The translations under genes and the position numbers were made by a program. This document shows, piece by piece, positions 17,684 to 25,806 of a stretch of DNA of 64,000 bases (positions are counted from its first letter, which is position 1; each line of letters begins with the position of its first letter). The notes beneath the pieces were generated by a model. It saw only the letters and a list, made by a program, of their open reading frames with translations. It made no database searches and had not been told where the DNA came from. The DNA is from Dawidia soli (lineage in GTDB: Bacteria > Bacteroidota > Bacteroidia > Cytophagales > Cyclobacteriaceae), in assembly GCF_018598185.1 (NCBI RefSeq), contig NZ_JAHESC010000031.1:28633-92632 (forward strand), given 5' to 3'.

Positions 17684-19903
17684 ATGGCCATACCCAAAGC
17701 CCTGATATTCCTGCTGCTATTGCCCGTTATGCACAGCCTGCAGGCACAACCCCTCTCCGGCACTATTACTGACCACGCCACGAAACAACCGGTTCCGCAT
17801 GCGCACATTTCGATCCTGGAAACCGGCGAAGGGACAATGAGCGATGAGCGCGGCCGTTATTCCCTGAAGCTTCTTTCCGCTGCGGCTACGCGGCATGCTA
17901 CGATATCCTCTATTGGCTACCGGCCGGCGACGATACCCGTTCCCCCGCTGGGCGGAGTGATCGACGTAGCCCTGCACCCTGACACGGTTTTGCTCCAGCC
18001 TGTAGAGATCACCCCCATCGACCCCCGACAGCTTATCCAGCAAGCGCTGGTGCAGCTCCCGCAAAACCACGGCGGTTCGCGAACGCTGACATGCTTTTAT
18101 CGACTGATCGCCCACAAAGCCGATCAATCCATACACATATCCGAGGCGGCTTTCGACCTGCATCAACCCGCTGATAAAGAAGCTCAGCTCACGGTCCTGA
18201 AGGCCCGTGAAGCAGAAGATGAACGAGCGTTTAACGGTGTCGGTATGGCTATTGGCACCAAAGTGAACACGGTAAAAACGCTCGACCTGGCAGCAAATCC
18301 TTCTACATTATTTCTCGGTAAGAGCGGCCTGCGCAAACACGACTTTGTCTACGAAGGCGTTACCCACATCGGCACGGAAGAAGTGCATGCGATATCGTTT
18401 GATCAAAAACCTCTGGTCAAAGACGGATTATACCGCGGCAGGATCTTCTTCAGCACATCGTCTCTTGCCGTCGTGCAGGTGGAGTACGAGCTCAGTCCGC
18501 GCGGACTGCCCTACGTACAGGCCGGCTCTGCTGCCGAGCGTGCCGCGCTGAAGCTCCTGAACATTCAGATCGACGTATCCCGTCAGCGAACCGTGATCCG
18601 CTACCGGCCTTTTGGCCGCCGCTGGTACCTCGATCACATCGCGCGTGACGAGACCGCGCGTGTCAGCAGCAAGCGCTATAGCTTTGATGTAACGGTTGAT
18701 GAACGAAGCGACTTTCTGGTGACACGCATCGATACCACGGCGCAATCCGCATCCCGGCAGGCTTCCGCAACAGGACGATTCCTGGAGTCGGCGGCCGACA
18801 CGAGCGCTGCTTTCTGGGAAGGATATAACATTCTGCAGACCACGCTAAACTACGACACGCTGGCCGCAGCGATCGAGGCACGAAATGGTTATACAGCGCT
18901 GAAGGAGCACGTACAAACCATTTTAAGGAAGTCACCCAAACACCCTGCTGCCCGGGTCGACTCTGTGCTGCGTATATACCACCAAAAGGGCATGTTCCAC
19001 GGCGTAGCGCTCGTTCAACACCGGGGAGAGATCCTGCTACACCGCGGCTACGGCTACGCCGACAAGGTCACACGGCGCCTGCATGACACTACTACGGTCT
19101 TTCGTATCGGGTCACTGGCGAAGACGTTTACCAGCCGCGTTATTTATGCCCTGCAACAAGACGGCCTTCTTCAATACCAGGACACGGTGCAGAAGTTCCT
19201 GCCCTGGTATCCGCACCGCGGCATCACAATAGAACATCTGCTAACACACGCGTCGGGCCTGCCGAGCTATACTTCGCACCCGGCTTTCATCGATTCTATA
19301 CAGCATGTATATAGCCTCGAGGAAGTCATTCGCCGTTTCGGTTGTGAGGCGCCTCGGTTCGCTCCCGGCACAAGTTTCTTGTACAGCAACACGGGCTATA
19401 GCTTGCTGGCGCTTGTAGCGGAGAAAGCTTCCGGCAGATCCTTTGGGCAATTATTGGCAGAGAACATCACGACACCGCTCAGGTTGACCCACACGTCGCT
19501 GGACAGTCACGCGCCTTCTCTCGCCAGGGGCTACCTCTATGGCGTCGAAGAACCGGCGTATGCCGTGACCAACGTAACGGGTGCCGGCGCCATTACCTCA
19601 ACGGCGGCTGATCTGCTCCAGTGGGCCAACAGCCAGTCCACGCCCGGGCTGGACGTCCAGTTCGTTCCGCGAACCTATTACCAGGACTGGGGTGTTTATT
19701 ATGGTTACGGCTGGATGATCGACCGGTACCAATTTCGCGTGTCAAAGCGCGACAAGGTTTTACTTCACCCGGGAACCGACTTCGGTTTTAAGACCATGCT
19801 GGCACATCAGCCCGACGGGGGCAATACGGTTATTCTGTTAAACAACACGGGCGAGTTTCCGTTATTCGATATCACCGACCTGATCCTGAACGAATTGAAT
19901 TGA
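17684..19903 (+). CDS. secreted carboxypeptidase-regulatory-like / serine beta-lactamase family fusion
   Basis: 739 residues from ATG 17684, which begins a signal peptide (to about residue 22). Residues 24-105 form a carboxypeptidase D regulatory-like beta-sandwich (GTITDHATKQPVPHAHI). About 110-350 is the region usually found after it in stand-alone Bacteroidetes proteins (RQLIQQALVQLPQNHGGSRT). From about 430 on there is a class C beta-lactamase/D-aminopeptidase-type serine hydrolase: nucleophile motif S477-L-A-K480, the Y567-S-N569 triad and HPGTDFG (HxG) near the end. It is probably periplasmic or surface-bound and acts on peptides, esters or peptidoglycan rather than drugs. The join of the two modules is unusual and could be a gene fusion. 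A strong terminator lies 160 bp upstream. Confidence 0.88.
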   Translation: MAIPKALIFLLLLPVMHSLQAQPLSGTITDHATKQPVPHAHISILETGEGTMSDERGRYSLKLLSAAATRHATISSIGYRPATIPVPPLGGVIDVALHPDTVLLQPVEITPIDPRQLIQQALVQLPQNHGGSRTLTCFYRLIAHKADQSIHISEAAFDLHQPADKEAQLTVLKAREAEDERAFNGVGMAIGTKVNTVKTLDLAANPSTLFLGKSGLRKHDFVYEGVTHIGTEEVHAISFDQKPLVKDGLYRGRIFFSTSSLAVVQVEYELSPRGLPYVQAGSAAERAALKLLNIQIDVSRQRTVIRYRPFGRRWYLDHIARDETARVSSKRYSFDVTVDERSDFLVTRIDTTAQSASRQASATGRFLESAADTSAAFWEGYNILQTTLNYDTLAAAIEARNGYTALKEHVQTILRKSPKHPAARVDSVLRIYHQKGMFHGVALVQHRGEILLHRGYGYADKVTRRLHDTTTVFRIGSLAKTFTSRVIYALQQDGLLQYQDTVQKFLPWYPHRGITIEHLLTHASGLPSYTSHPAFIDSIQHVYSLEEVIRRFGCEAPRFAPGTSFLYSNTGYSLLALVAEKASGRSFGQLLAENITTPLRLTHTSLDSHAPSLARGYLYGVEEPAYAVTNVTGAGAITSTAADLLQWANSQSTPGLDVQFVPRTYYQDWGVYYGYGWMIDRYQFRVSKRDKVLLHPGTDFGFKTMLAHQPDGGNTVILLNNTGEFPLFDITDLILNELN

Positions 19904-19915
19904 CTTATAAAATAA

Positions 19916-19950
19916 GAAAGGCCTCCACATTGCTGCAGAAGCCTTTTCTT
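19916..19950. terminator. probable bidirectional terminator
   Basis: AAAGGC (19917-19922) pairs with GCCTTT (19941-19946), extended inward by CTCCA/TGCAG with one mismatch and a two-base bulge. T-rich sequence follows on both strands, between two convergent genes. Confidence 0.5.
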
Positions 19951-19969
19951 TCCCTGTAAACTAAAGTCG

Positions 19970-20701
19970 TTAGGCGAAGCGCTTCGCCACTTCGTCCCAG
20001 TTCACCACTTTCCACCAGTTGGTGATGTATTCAGGGCGTTTATTTTGATACTTCAAATAATAAGCATGCTCCCATACGTCCAGCCCGAGCAGTGGCGTGC
20101 CTTTAAAGTCGCTGGAGTCCATCAACGGGTTGTCCTGATTGGGCGTCGAGCCGATCTTCAGCTTGTTGCCGTCTTTTACCAACCATGCCCAGCCAGAGCC
20201 AAAGCGTTTGGCGGCAGCATCGTTAAATTGTTCTTTAAATTTATCGATCGATCCGAACGAGCTGTTGAGCGCATCTGCCAGCTTGCCTGTGGGCGCGCCG
20301 GCACCGGGCTTCATACATTGCCAAAAGAAGTTATGATTCCAGGCGCCGCCACCGTTGTTTCGCGCTTTGTCAGACAGCTTGGACGCATTGGCAAAGAAAT
20401 CTTTCTCGGAGGCATAGGTGATCTTTTCTGCGGCGATCGCCTCGTTGACATTCTTTATATAAGCGGCGTGATGTTTGGTGTAGTGAATTTCCATGGTCTG
20501 CGCGTCAATGGAGGGCTCGAGCGCATTGTAGGCATACGGCAACGCGATCTGCGAGAACTGAATGGCAGCGGCGCCCGCGGTGGGTGCCGTGGTGGCAGGA
20601 GAAGATCCGGCAAGGGCGTCGAGGGCCAGCGGTGTACCAATGGCCGTGAGTGTCGTCGCTTTTAAAGCACGTTGTACAAATTCTCTACGGGTTGTTTTCA
20701 T
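19970..20701 (-). CDS. sodA: Tat-exported superoxide dismutase (Fe/Mn family, Mn-like)
   Basis: 243 residues. The N-terminus MKTTRREFVQRALKATTLTA is a twin-arginine signal, so the enzyme is folded in the cytoplasm and exported. The mature part is a full Fe/Mn superoxide dismutase: metal ligands in MEIHYTKHHAAY, GAWNHNFFW and DVWEHAYYLKY. The second-shell sequence PNQDNPLM, with Gln in the C-terminal half, and GGGAWNH favour manganese over iron. It removes superoxide outside the cytoplasm. It stands alone between two convergent or divergent neighbours. Cytoplasmic SODs normally lack this 50-residue extension. Confidence 0.93.
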   Translation of the reverse strand: MKTTRREFVQRALKATTLTAIGTPLALDALAGSSPATTAPTAGAAAIQFSQIALPYAYNALEPSIDAQTMEIHYTKHHAAYIKNVNEAIAAEKITYASEKDFFANASKLSDKARNNGGGAWNHNFFWQCMKPGAGAPTGKLADALNSSFGSIDKFKEQFNDAAAKRFGSGWAWLVKDGNKLKIGSTPNQDNPLMDSSDFKGTPLLGLDVWEHAYYLKYQNKRPEYITNWWKVVNWDEVAKRFA

Positions 20702-20854
20702 ATGATGAGTACTTTTAAATGAAGGGACGGTTAGTTGTGTAATAAATCATGCCAGAGAAATCACATTTCTTACAAATGCTGGAATTTTCTGCGCGCGAAA
20801 TTTAGACAAAAATATTTAGCTTGCGGCGTACCACTCATGTAACCCGCTACAGTT

Positions 20855-21826
20855 ATGGCAGAAGTTCTGTACGACCAAATACCTTCACTCGACCTGGCCG
20901 ATTTTCTGTCGGGCGATGTCGACAAAAAAGCCAAATTCGTCGAAGCCCTCGGTGAGGCCTATCACAACATCGGGTTTGTGGCCATTCGAAACCACTACCT
21001 GACAGACGCCGCCCAGAAAGAACTGTACACCGCCATTCAGCGCTTCTTTGCGCTCCCCGACGAGGTTAAGAAAAAATACGAACGCCCGGAGCTGGCCGGC
21101 CAACGAGGCTATATCGGCAAAGGTAAAGAACACGCCAAGGGCCGTAACACGGGCGACCTGAAAGAGTTTTACCACGTAGGCCAGGAACTGCCCGAAGACC
21201 AGCGCCAGCGCGAAAATTATCCGGCCAATATCTGGCCCGCCGAGGCGCCCGAGTTAAAGACCGTCGGCATAGAAGTGTATCGTGCCCTGGAAAAAACGGG
21301 CCTTGCCATGCTACGGGCCATTGCACTATATCTCAAGCTGCCCGAAAACTACTTCGATGAAAAAGTAAAGCACGGCAACAGCATTCTTCGCCCGATCCAC
21401 TACTATCCCATCGAAAATCCCGATGCGGTACCTGCCGACGCCGTACGCGCCGCCGAGCACGGCGATATCAATCTCATTACACTGCTTATGGGCGCCAGCG
21501 CCGACGGTCTTCAGGTATTGCGTCGCGACGGCAAGTGGATCCCCATTACCGCATTGCCCGACCAGCTCGTCGTCAACGTAGGCGATATGCTGGAGCGACT
21601 CACCAATAAATATCTCAAGTCGACGATACACCGCGTGGTCAATCCGCCGCGTGAGCGCATGAACACGCCCCGTTATTCTATACCTTTCTTTATGCACCCG
21701 CGCGCCGAAATGAGCCTGGCCGCACTGAACAATTGTGTAGACGCCGCCAATCCCAAACAGTGGGAAGACATTAGCGCCGGGGAGTTCCTCGACCAACGTC
21801 TGCGCGAAATCGGCCTGAAGAAATAA
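20855..21826 (+). CDS. isopenicillin N synthase-like 2-oxoglutarate/Fe(II) dioxygenase
   Basis: 323 residues. The N-terminal DIOX_N-type domain starts IPSLDLADFLSG, with the family motif NIGFVAIRNHYL. The C-terminal double-stranded beta-helix has the iron ligands H202-x-D204 (EHGDINLITLL) and H259 (STIHRVVNP), and the 2-oxoglutarate-binding R273-x-S275 (RYSIPFF). The residues for an active dioxygenase are all there. Bacterial members are often annotated by analogy to flavonol or gibberellin enzymes, but the substrate cannot be deduced. The chromate-transporter gene starts 10 bp after its stop, so the two are probably co-transcribed. No antibiotic cluster genes are near. Confidence 0.9.
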   Translation: MAEVLYDQIPSLDLADFLSGDVDKKAKFVEALGEAYHNIGFVAIRNHYLTDAAQKELYTAIQRFFALPDEVKKKYERPELAGQRGYIGKGKEHAKGRNTGDLKEFYHVGQELPEDQRQRENYPANIWPAEAPELKTVGIEVYRALEKTGLAMLRAIALYLKLPENYFDEKVKHGNSILRPIHYYPIENPDAVPADAVRAAEHGDINLITLLMGASADGLQVLRRDGKWIPITALPDQLVVNVGDMLERLTNKYLKSTIHRVVNPPRERMNTPRYSIPFFMHPRAEMSLAALNNCVDAANPKQWEDISAGEFLDQRLREIGLKK

Positions 21827-21836
21827 TCAACAGCGC

Positions 21837-23021
21837 ATGATCCGGAATGTGCGCTACTATATCTTTTTGAAAGATGTGCTGATGCTGGCGGTCACCACGT
21901 TTGGCGGCCCGCAAGCGCACCTGGCGCATTTTCAAAAGATCCTCGTCGACAAGCGCAAGTATCTGTCGGAAGAAGACCTGCTCGAGATCAACTCCCTCTG
22001 CCAGATCCTGCCCGGCCCAACCTCTACGCAGACGCTGACGGCGATCGGTTTTAAGATCGGCGGTCCCAATCTTGCCTACCTCACACTCATTCTTTGGATA
22101 TTGCCCGGGGTCACGTTCATGACGCTGGCCGCGATGATGATGTCGAGCATCGAGCAGAAGAACTGGTCGACCGAGTTTACACGCTTTATACAGCCCATGG
22201 CCGTGGGTTTTGTAAGCTACGGTGCCTATATGATCAGCGTCAAGACCATTCATACAAAAACAGGCATGGCATTGATGATCCTGGCGGCCGTGCTTTCATA
22301 CTTTATACAGACGCCTTTTATCTTTCCCGTCGTGCTGCTTTGCTCCGGTCTGTTAACGGCCTTAAAGTATAAAGCACAACCCAAAGAAGAAAAGACCAGG
22401 ATCGTTATACCGTGGGCTAACTTTTTACTCTGGGCCGGCGTATTGATCGTAGCGGCCGTCCTGGGGGGGATCACAAAGGCGCTGCCCGTGCGGTTATTCG
22501 AGAATTTCTATCGCAACGGCAGCCTGATCTTCGGCGGGGGCCAGGTGCTGACGCCACTGCTGTATACCGAGTTTGTGCAATATGCGCCCAAACAATACCT
22601 CTCCTCGGAAGAGTTCCTTTCTGGCTATGCCGTAGCGCAATCTTTACCCGGACCGGTATTTTCGTTCAGCTCCTATATCGGTGCACTTTCCATGCGCGAG
22701 TATGGCAAGGCGGGCGAGCTGCTCGGCGGTTTTGTCTCCGCGCTGGGCATCTTCCTGCCGGGCACGTTCCTGATCTTTTTTGTAATACGTTTCTGGGAAA
22801 GTTTAAAGAAATACCGCGCCGTGCGCGCGTCGCTGGAAGGCATTACCGCCGCCAGTGCCGGCCTGGTTATCGCTTCCGCGGTCATTTTGTTTCAACCGCT
22901 TGAAAACACGGTCATGAATTTCGCCGTCACCATCATCACGTTCGCCTTGCTGGCGTTTACGCGGCTGCCGTCACCACTGATCATCTTAGGGGGATTGCTC
23001 CTCGGTTTCGTATTGCGATAA
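21837..23021 (+). CDS. chrA: chromate transporter family protein (CHR, two-domain)
   Basis: 394 residues, hydrophobic, about ten to twelve membrane segments in two homologous halves. The N-half motif is TFGGPQAHLAHFQKILVDKR followed by QILPGPTSTQTLTAIGFKIG. The C-half repeats it as LIFGGGQVLTPLLYTEFVQ and YAVAQSLPGPVFSFSSYIGA. The CHR family exports chromate through the inner membrane, or acts on sulfate or other oxyanions. No chrB regulator is present and the gene follows an oxygenase gene by 10 bp, so a role other than chromate resistance is possible. Confidence 0.9.
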   Translation: MIRNVRYYIFLKDVLMLAVTTFGGPQAHLAHFQKILVDKRKYLSEEDLLEINSLCQILPGPTSTQTLTAIGFKIGGPNLAYLTLILWILPGVTFMTLAAMMMSSIEQKNWSTEFTRFIQPMAVGFVSYGAYMISVKTIHTKTGMALMILAAVLSYFIQTPFIFPVVLLCSGLLTALKYKAQPKEEKTRIVIPWANFLLWAGVLIVAAVLGGITKALPVRLFENFYRNGSLIFGGGQVLTPLLYTEFVQYAPKQYLSSEEFLSGYAVAQSLPGPVFSFSSYIGALSMREYGKAGELLGGFVSALGIFLPGTFLIFFVIRFWESLKKYRAVRASLEGITAASAGLVIASAVILFQPLENTVMNFAVTIITFALLAFTRLPSPLIILGGLLLGFVLR

Positions 23022-23034
23022 CGTTCCGTAACAT

Positions 23035-23289
23035 TCAGAACATATCACACGGCAGCATGATCTGGTCCGAATAGAACTTCATGCGTGTGTGGTTCATGTC
23101 GAGGGGAATAATTTTCTCAATAATGGTGTTCTTGTGCCTAACGAAAACCTCCACATAGAAATTGCCCAGGAGGTACAGATTAATCTTATATGAATAATAG
23201 CGGATGGCCATAATGAATGTACCATGCTCATACAAAAGATCGATCTTATCCTCCAGCGTCAGTTTCTTATATTCAGGCCACACAATCAT
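23035..23289 (-). CDS. small protein of unknown function
   Basis: 84 residues from ATG 23289 (MIVWPEYKKLTLEDKIDLLY); another ATG at 23307 would add MVYVQA. It is basic and aromatic, with no signal peptide or membrane segment (FIMAIRYYSYKINLYLLGNF is amphipathic beta rather than a helix). It looks like a compact beta-sheet protein. The coding frame has normal-looking codon use, and it lies tail-to-tail with chrA, 13 bp apart. I do not recognise a named family. Confidence 0.65.
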   Translation of the reverse strand: MIVWPEYKKLTLEDKIDLLYEHGTFIMAIRYYSYKINLYLLGNFYVEVFVRHKNTIIEKIIPLDMNHTRMKFYSDQIMLPCDMF

Positions 23290-23333
23290 GGCTTGAACAT
23301 AAACCAAAAAAAGCCGGAAGGCAACATTGTTTG

Positions 23334-24191
23334 TTAGCGAAGTTTTTCGTTAAAGAAGTCGACCGTGCGTTTCCACGCGAGCTTCGCTGCGTCGGCATTA
23401 TAGCGCGTCGGCGCGGTATCATTGTGAAAGGCGTGCTGCGCGCCCGGATACATATATACCTGATATGTTTTACCGGCTTTCTTCAGCGCCTCTTCATACG
23501 CTGCTATACCGGCATTGACGCGCTCATCCATTTCCGCATAATGCAATTGCAGTGCCGCGTGGATCTTCGGTACATCGGCCGCGTCGGGTTGCCGGCCGTA
23601 GAACGCGACAGCCGCCAATACGTTCGGCACCTGTATCGCCAGGTTGTTTGCCATGGCGCCACCCCAACAAAAACCTACGCAACCAAATTTACCATTGCTG
23701 TCGGCTTGTGTGCCCAGGTAATCAAACGCGCTGGCGAACGATGCAATCGTCTTCGGCATATCGAGCTGCTGAAACATATCGCGTGCCTTGTCGGCATCTG
23801 TCGGTGTCCCTCCTACGGGCGAAAGTGCATCGGGTGCCAACGCGACAAATCCTTCCAGCGCGGCCCGGCGTGTTACATCTTCAATGTGCGGATTCAACCC
23901 GCGGTTCTCGTGAATGACCACGACGCTGCCATAGCGCCCTTGCTTTTTCGGTCGCGCGATATAGGCACGCATCGGTCCTGCTTCTGAAGGATACGAGATA
24001 TAGCTGGTCGTCAGACGGTCATCCTGTGCGGGGGTGGTAGCCGCCTGTGCATAGTTTATTTCCAACAGGGGTAGTACGGAGAGCGCGGCGGCGGTGCTGC
24101 CGGTGAGTGTCGCCAGCCGGCGCATAAATTCTTCGCGTGACAGCGGCTTGTGGGTATACTCGTCGAAGAGGTTGATGATGCGTTGGTCCAT
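23334..24191 (-). CDS. dienelactone hydrolase family protein, probably exported
   Basis: 285 residues from ATG 24191 (a TTG lies two codons upstream). The N-terminal about 50 residues have the pattern SREEFMRRLATLTGSTAAAL, like a twin-arginine-type or late signal segment that precedes many dienelactone hydrolases of this subgroup. The alpha/beta-hydrolase core has the nucleophile Cys in GFCWGG, an oxyanion-side VVVIHENRGLNPHIEDVTRR, and the catalytic His in PGAQHAFHND. It hydrolyses lactones or esters, and the substrate is unknown. It lies alone on its strand, downstream of the tRNA-His terminator. Confidence 0.9.
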   Translation of the reverse strand: MDQRIINLFDEYTHKPLSREEFMRRLATLTGSTAAALSVLPLLEINYAQAATTPAQDDRLTTSYISYPSEAGPMRAYIARPKKQGRYGSVVVIHENRGLNPHIEDVTRRAALEGFVALAPDALSPVGGTPTDADKARDMFQQLDMPKTIASFASAFDYLGTQADSNGKFGCVGFCWGGAMANNLAIQVPNVLAAVAFYGRQPDAADVPKIHAALQLHYAEMDERVNAGIAAYEEALKKAGKTYQVYMYPGAQHAFHNDTAPTRYNADAAKLAWKRTVDFFNEKLR

Positions 24192-24271
24192 AAGCAAGGG
24201 GGATTGTTATAGACACGAGATACAGCTTTCACCGGCTAAAAGCTATCGGAATTCCGCGAGTGGAGCGGTAG

Positions 24272-24300
24272 AAAAAAATAAACCCCTCGGGTGTGAGGGG
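24272..24300 (-). terminator. rho-independent terminator of the tRNA-His gene
   Basis: CCCCTC (24283-24288) pairs with GAGGGG (24295-24300). On the minus strand a T-rich run follows (A-rich 24272-24282 on the plus strand), ten bases after the tRNA 3' end. Confidence 0.8.
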
Positions 24301-24309
24301 CTTTCTTAG

Positions 24310-24387
24310 TGGGGTGAAAGACGGGACTCGAACCCGCGACCCCCAGAATCACAATCTGGTGCTCTAACCAACTGAGCTACATCCACC
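24310..24387 (-). tRNA. tRNA-His (anticodon GTG)
   Basis: Minus-strand sequence with D-arm GCTC-AGTTGGTTA-GAGC, anticodon loop TTGTGAT (GTG), T-arm GCGGG-TTCGAGT-CCCGT, discriminator C73 and an encoded CCA. An extra G precedes position 1 (24387), the usual G-1 identity element of tRNA-His. The acceptor stem GTGGATG/CTTTCAC has a G4-T69 wobble and a T6-T67 mismatch. A consensus promoter and a terminator flank it, so it is a single-gene unit. Confidence 0.97.
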
Positions 24388-24399
24388 GTTTAAGGACTG

Positions 24400-24429
24400 C
24401 AAATGTAGCGAGGTTCGTGGAATTTGCAA
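24400..24429 (-). promoter_or_regulatory. consensus Bacteroidetes promoter of tRNA-His
   Basis: On the minus strand the -33 TTG (24429-24427) is followed by 19 nt and the -7 box TACATTTG (24407-24400), an exact TAnnTTTG. Transcription should start about 24393, just before the tRNA 5' end. It begins 9 bp after the pyrC stop codon. Confidence 0.8.
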
Positions 24430-24437
24430 AACCGATT

Positions 24438-25784
24438 TTAGCTCAATTTTCGATCAAAGAGCATCCTTTCGCCCATTTTTGCTTCGTTAAACTGGCCATC
24501 GGCATAGGCCAGGTGCCCGGAAACGAAGGTGTGGGTAACGGCTGCCTGGAAGGTGACGCCCTCCAGCGGCGACCAGCCACACTTCGAGCGGATGTTCTCC
24601 CGGCTAACGGTCCACGGTTTGTCGAGGTCCACCAGCGCCAGGTCGGCAAAATATCCTTCGCGAATAAAGCCTCGCTTTTCTATCTGAAAGAGTATGGCCG
24701 GGTTATGGCTCATTTTCTGCACTACCTTTTCCATCGTGATGCGCCCCTGGCGGCAAAACTCCAACATGGCCACCAGGCTGTGCTGTACCAGCGGTCCGCC
24801 CGAAGGCGCCTTGAAATAGGTGTTCTGTTTTTCCTCCCAGGTGTGCGGAGCGTGGTCCGTGGCGATCACGTCGAGGCGGTCATCCAGCACGCCCTGGAAT
24901 ATTGCCTGCTGATCGTGTCTGGTCTTAACCGCCGGGTTCCACTTGATGCGTGTACCGAGAGTTTTATAATCTGCCTCGTTAAACCACAGGTGATGAATGC
25001 ATGCCTCGGCGGTGATCTTTTTTTGCTCCAGGGGTATGGTGTTGTCAAACAGCTCCAGCTCACGCGCCGTGGAGATGTGCAGGATGTGCAGGCGGGTGCC
25101 ATGTTTTTTGGCCAGTGCTATGGCGGCCGACGACGATTTATAACAGGCTTCGGCGCTGCGGATCAGCGGGTGGCACTCGACCGGTACCTCCTCGCCGTAC
25201 TGCGCCTTGTAGTCGGCCGTATTCTTCCGGATAGTCGCTTCGTCTTCGCAATGCGTAGCGATAATAGAGGGGTAGCGCGAGAAGAATCCCTCCAGGGTCG
25301 TCAGGTCATCGACCAGCAGGTTGCCCGTGGAAGAGCCCATAAAGATCTTCAGACCACACACCCGGCGGATATCGGTCTTCATGACCTCGTCGAGGTTGTC
25401 GTTGGCTGCCCCCAGGAAGAAGGAGTAATTTGCCAGCGATGTACGTGCGGCAATCTGGTATTTATCTTCCAGCAGCGCCTGCGTGAACACCGGCGGGTTG
25501 GTGTTGGGCATTTCCATAAAGCTGGTAACACCGCCCGCTACGGCTGCACGCGACTCGGTAAAGATGGTCCCCTTGTGCGTCAGGCCCGGTTCGCGAAAGT
25601 GTACCTGGTCGTCGATGGCACCGGGTAGCAGGTAGCGGCCGTTGGCGTCGATGACCGTATCTGCCTGGACCGATGACAGGTCTTTTCCGATGGTTTCGAT
25701 GTGTTGCCCTTTAATCAGCACATCGCCCTGAAAGACCTTGCCTTCGTTGACTATATTTGCGTGCAGGATCAGTGTAGTTTTCAT
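24438..25784 (-). CDS. pyrC: dihydroorotase
   Basis: 448 residues of the amidohydrolase superfamily. It catalyses reversible cyclisation of carbamoyl-aspartate to dihydroorotate in pyrimidine synthesis. Visible metal-site elements are DDQVHFREPG (residues 58-67), the carbamylated Lys K146 in GLKIFMGSSTG, His in ATHCEDE and ILHIST, and Asp in VIATDHAPH. The first His of the usual HxH is Gln (Q60-V-H62). From memory this is common in Bacteroidetes homologues, so the enzyme is probably still active. The frame is open upstream to 26120, but ATG 25784 gives the normal N-terminus MKTTLILHANIVNEG. It is divergent from the DEAD-box gene with only 22 bp between the two start codons. Confidence 0.92.
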   Translation of the reverse strand: MKTTLILHANIVNEGKVFQGDVLIKGQHIETIGKDLSSVQADTVIDANGRYLLPGAIDDQVHFREPGLTHKGTIFTESRAAVAGGVTSFMEMPNTNPPVFTQALLEDKYQIAARTSLANYSFFLGAANDNLDEVMKTDIRRVCGLKIFMGSSTGNLLVDDLTTLEGFFSRYPSIIATHCEDEATIRKNTADYKAQYGEEVPVECHPLIRSAEACYKSSSAAIALAKKHGTRLHILHISTARELELFDNTIPLEQKKITAEACIHHLWFNEADYKTLGTRIKWNPAVKTRHDQQAIFQGVLDDRLDVIATDHAPHTWEEKQNTYFKAPSGGPLVQHSLVAMLEFCRQGRITMEKVVQKMSHNPAILFQIEKRGFIREGYFADLALVDLDKPWTVSRENIRSKCGWSPLEGVTFQAAVTHTFVSGHLAYADGQFNEAKMGERMLFDRKLS

Positions 25785-25806
25785 TGCCTCAAAATTAAAG
25801 TAAAAC

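Noticed and set aside
24417..25628. Plus-strand open frame of 403 codons
   Set aside because: Antisense to dihydroorotase with all active-site motifs on the other strand.
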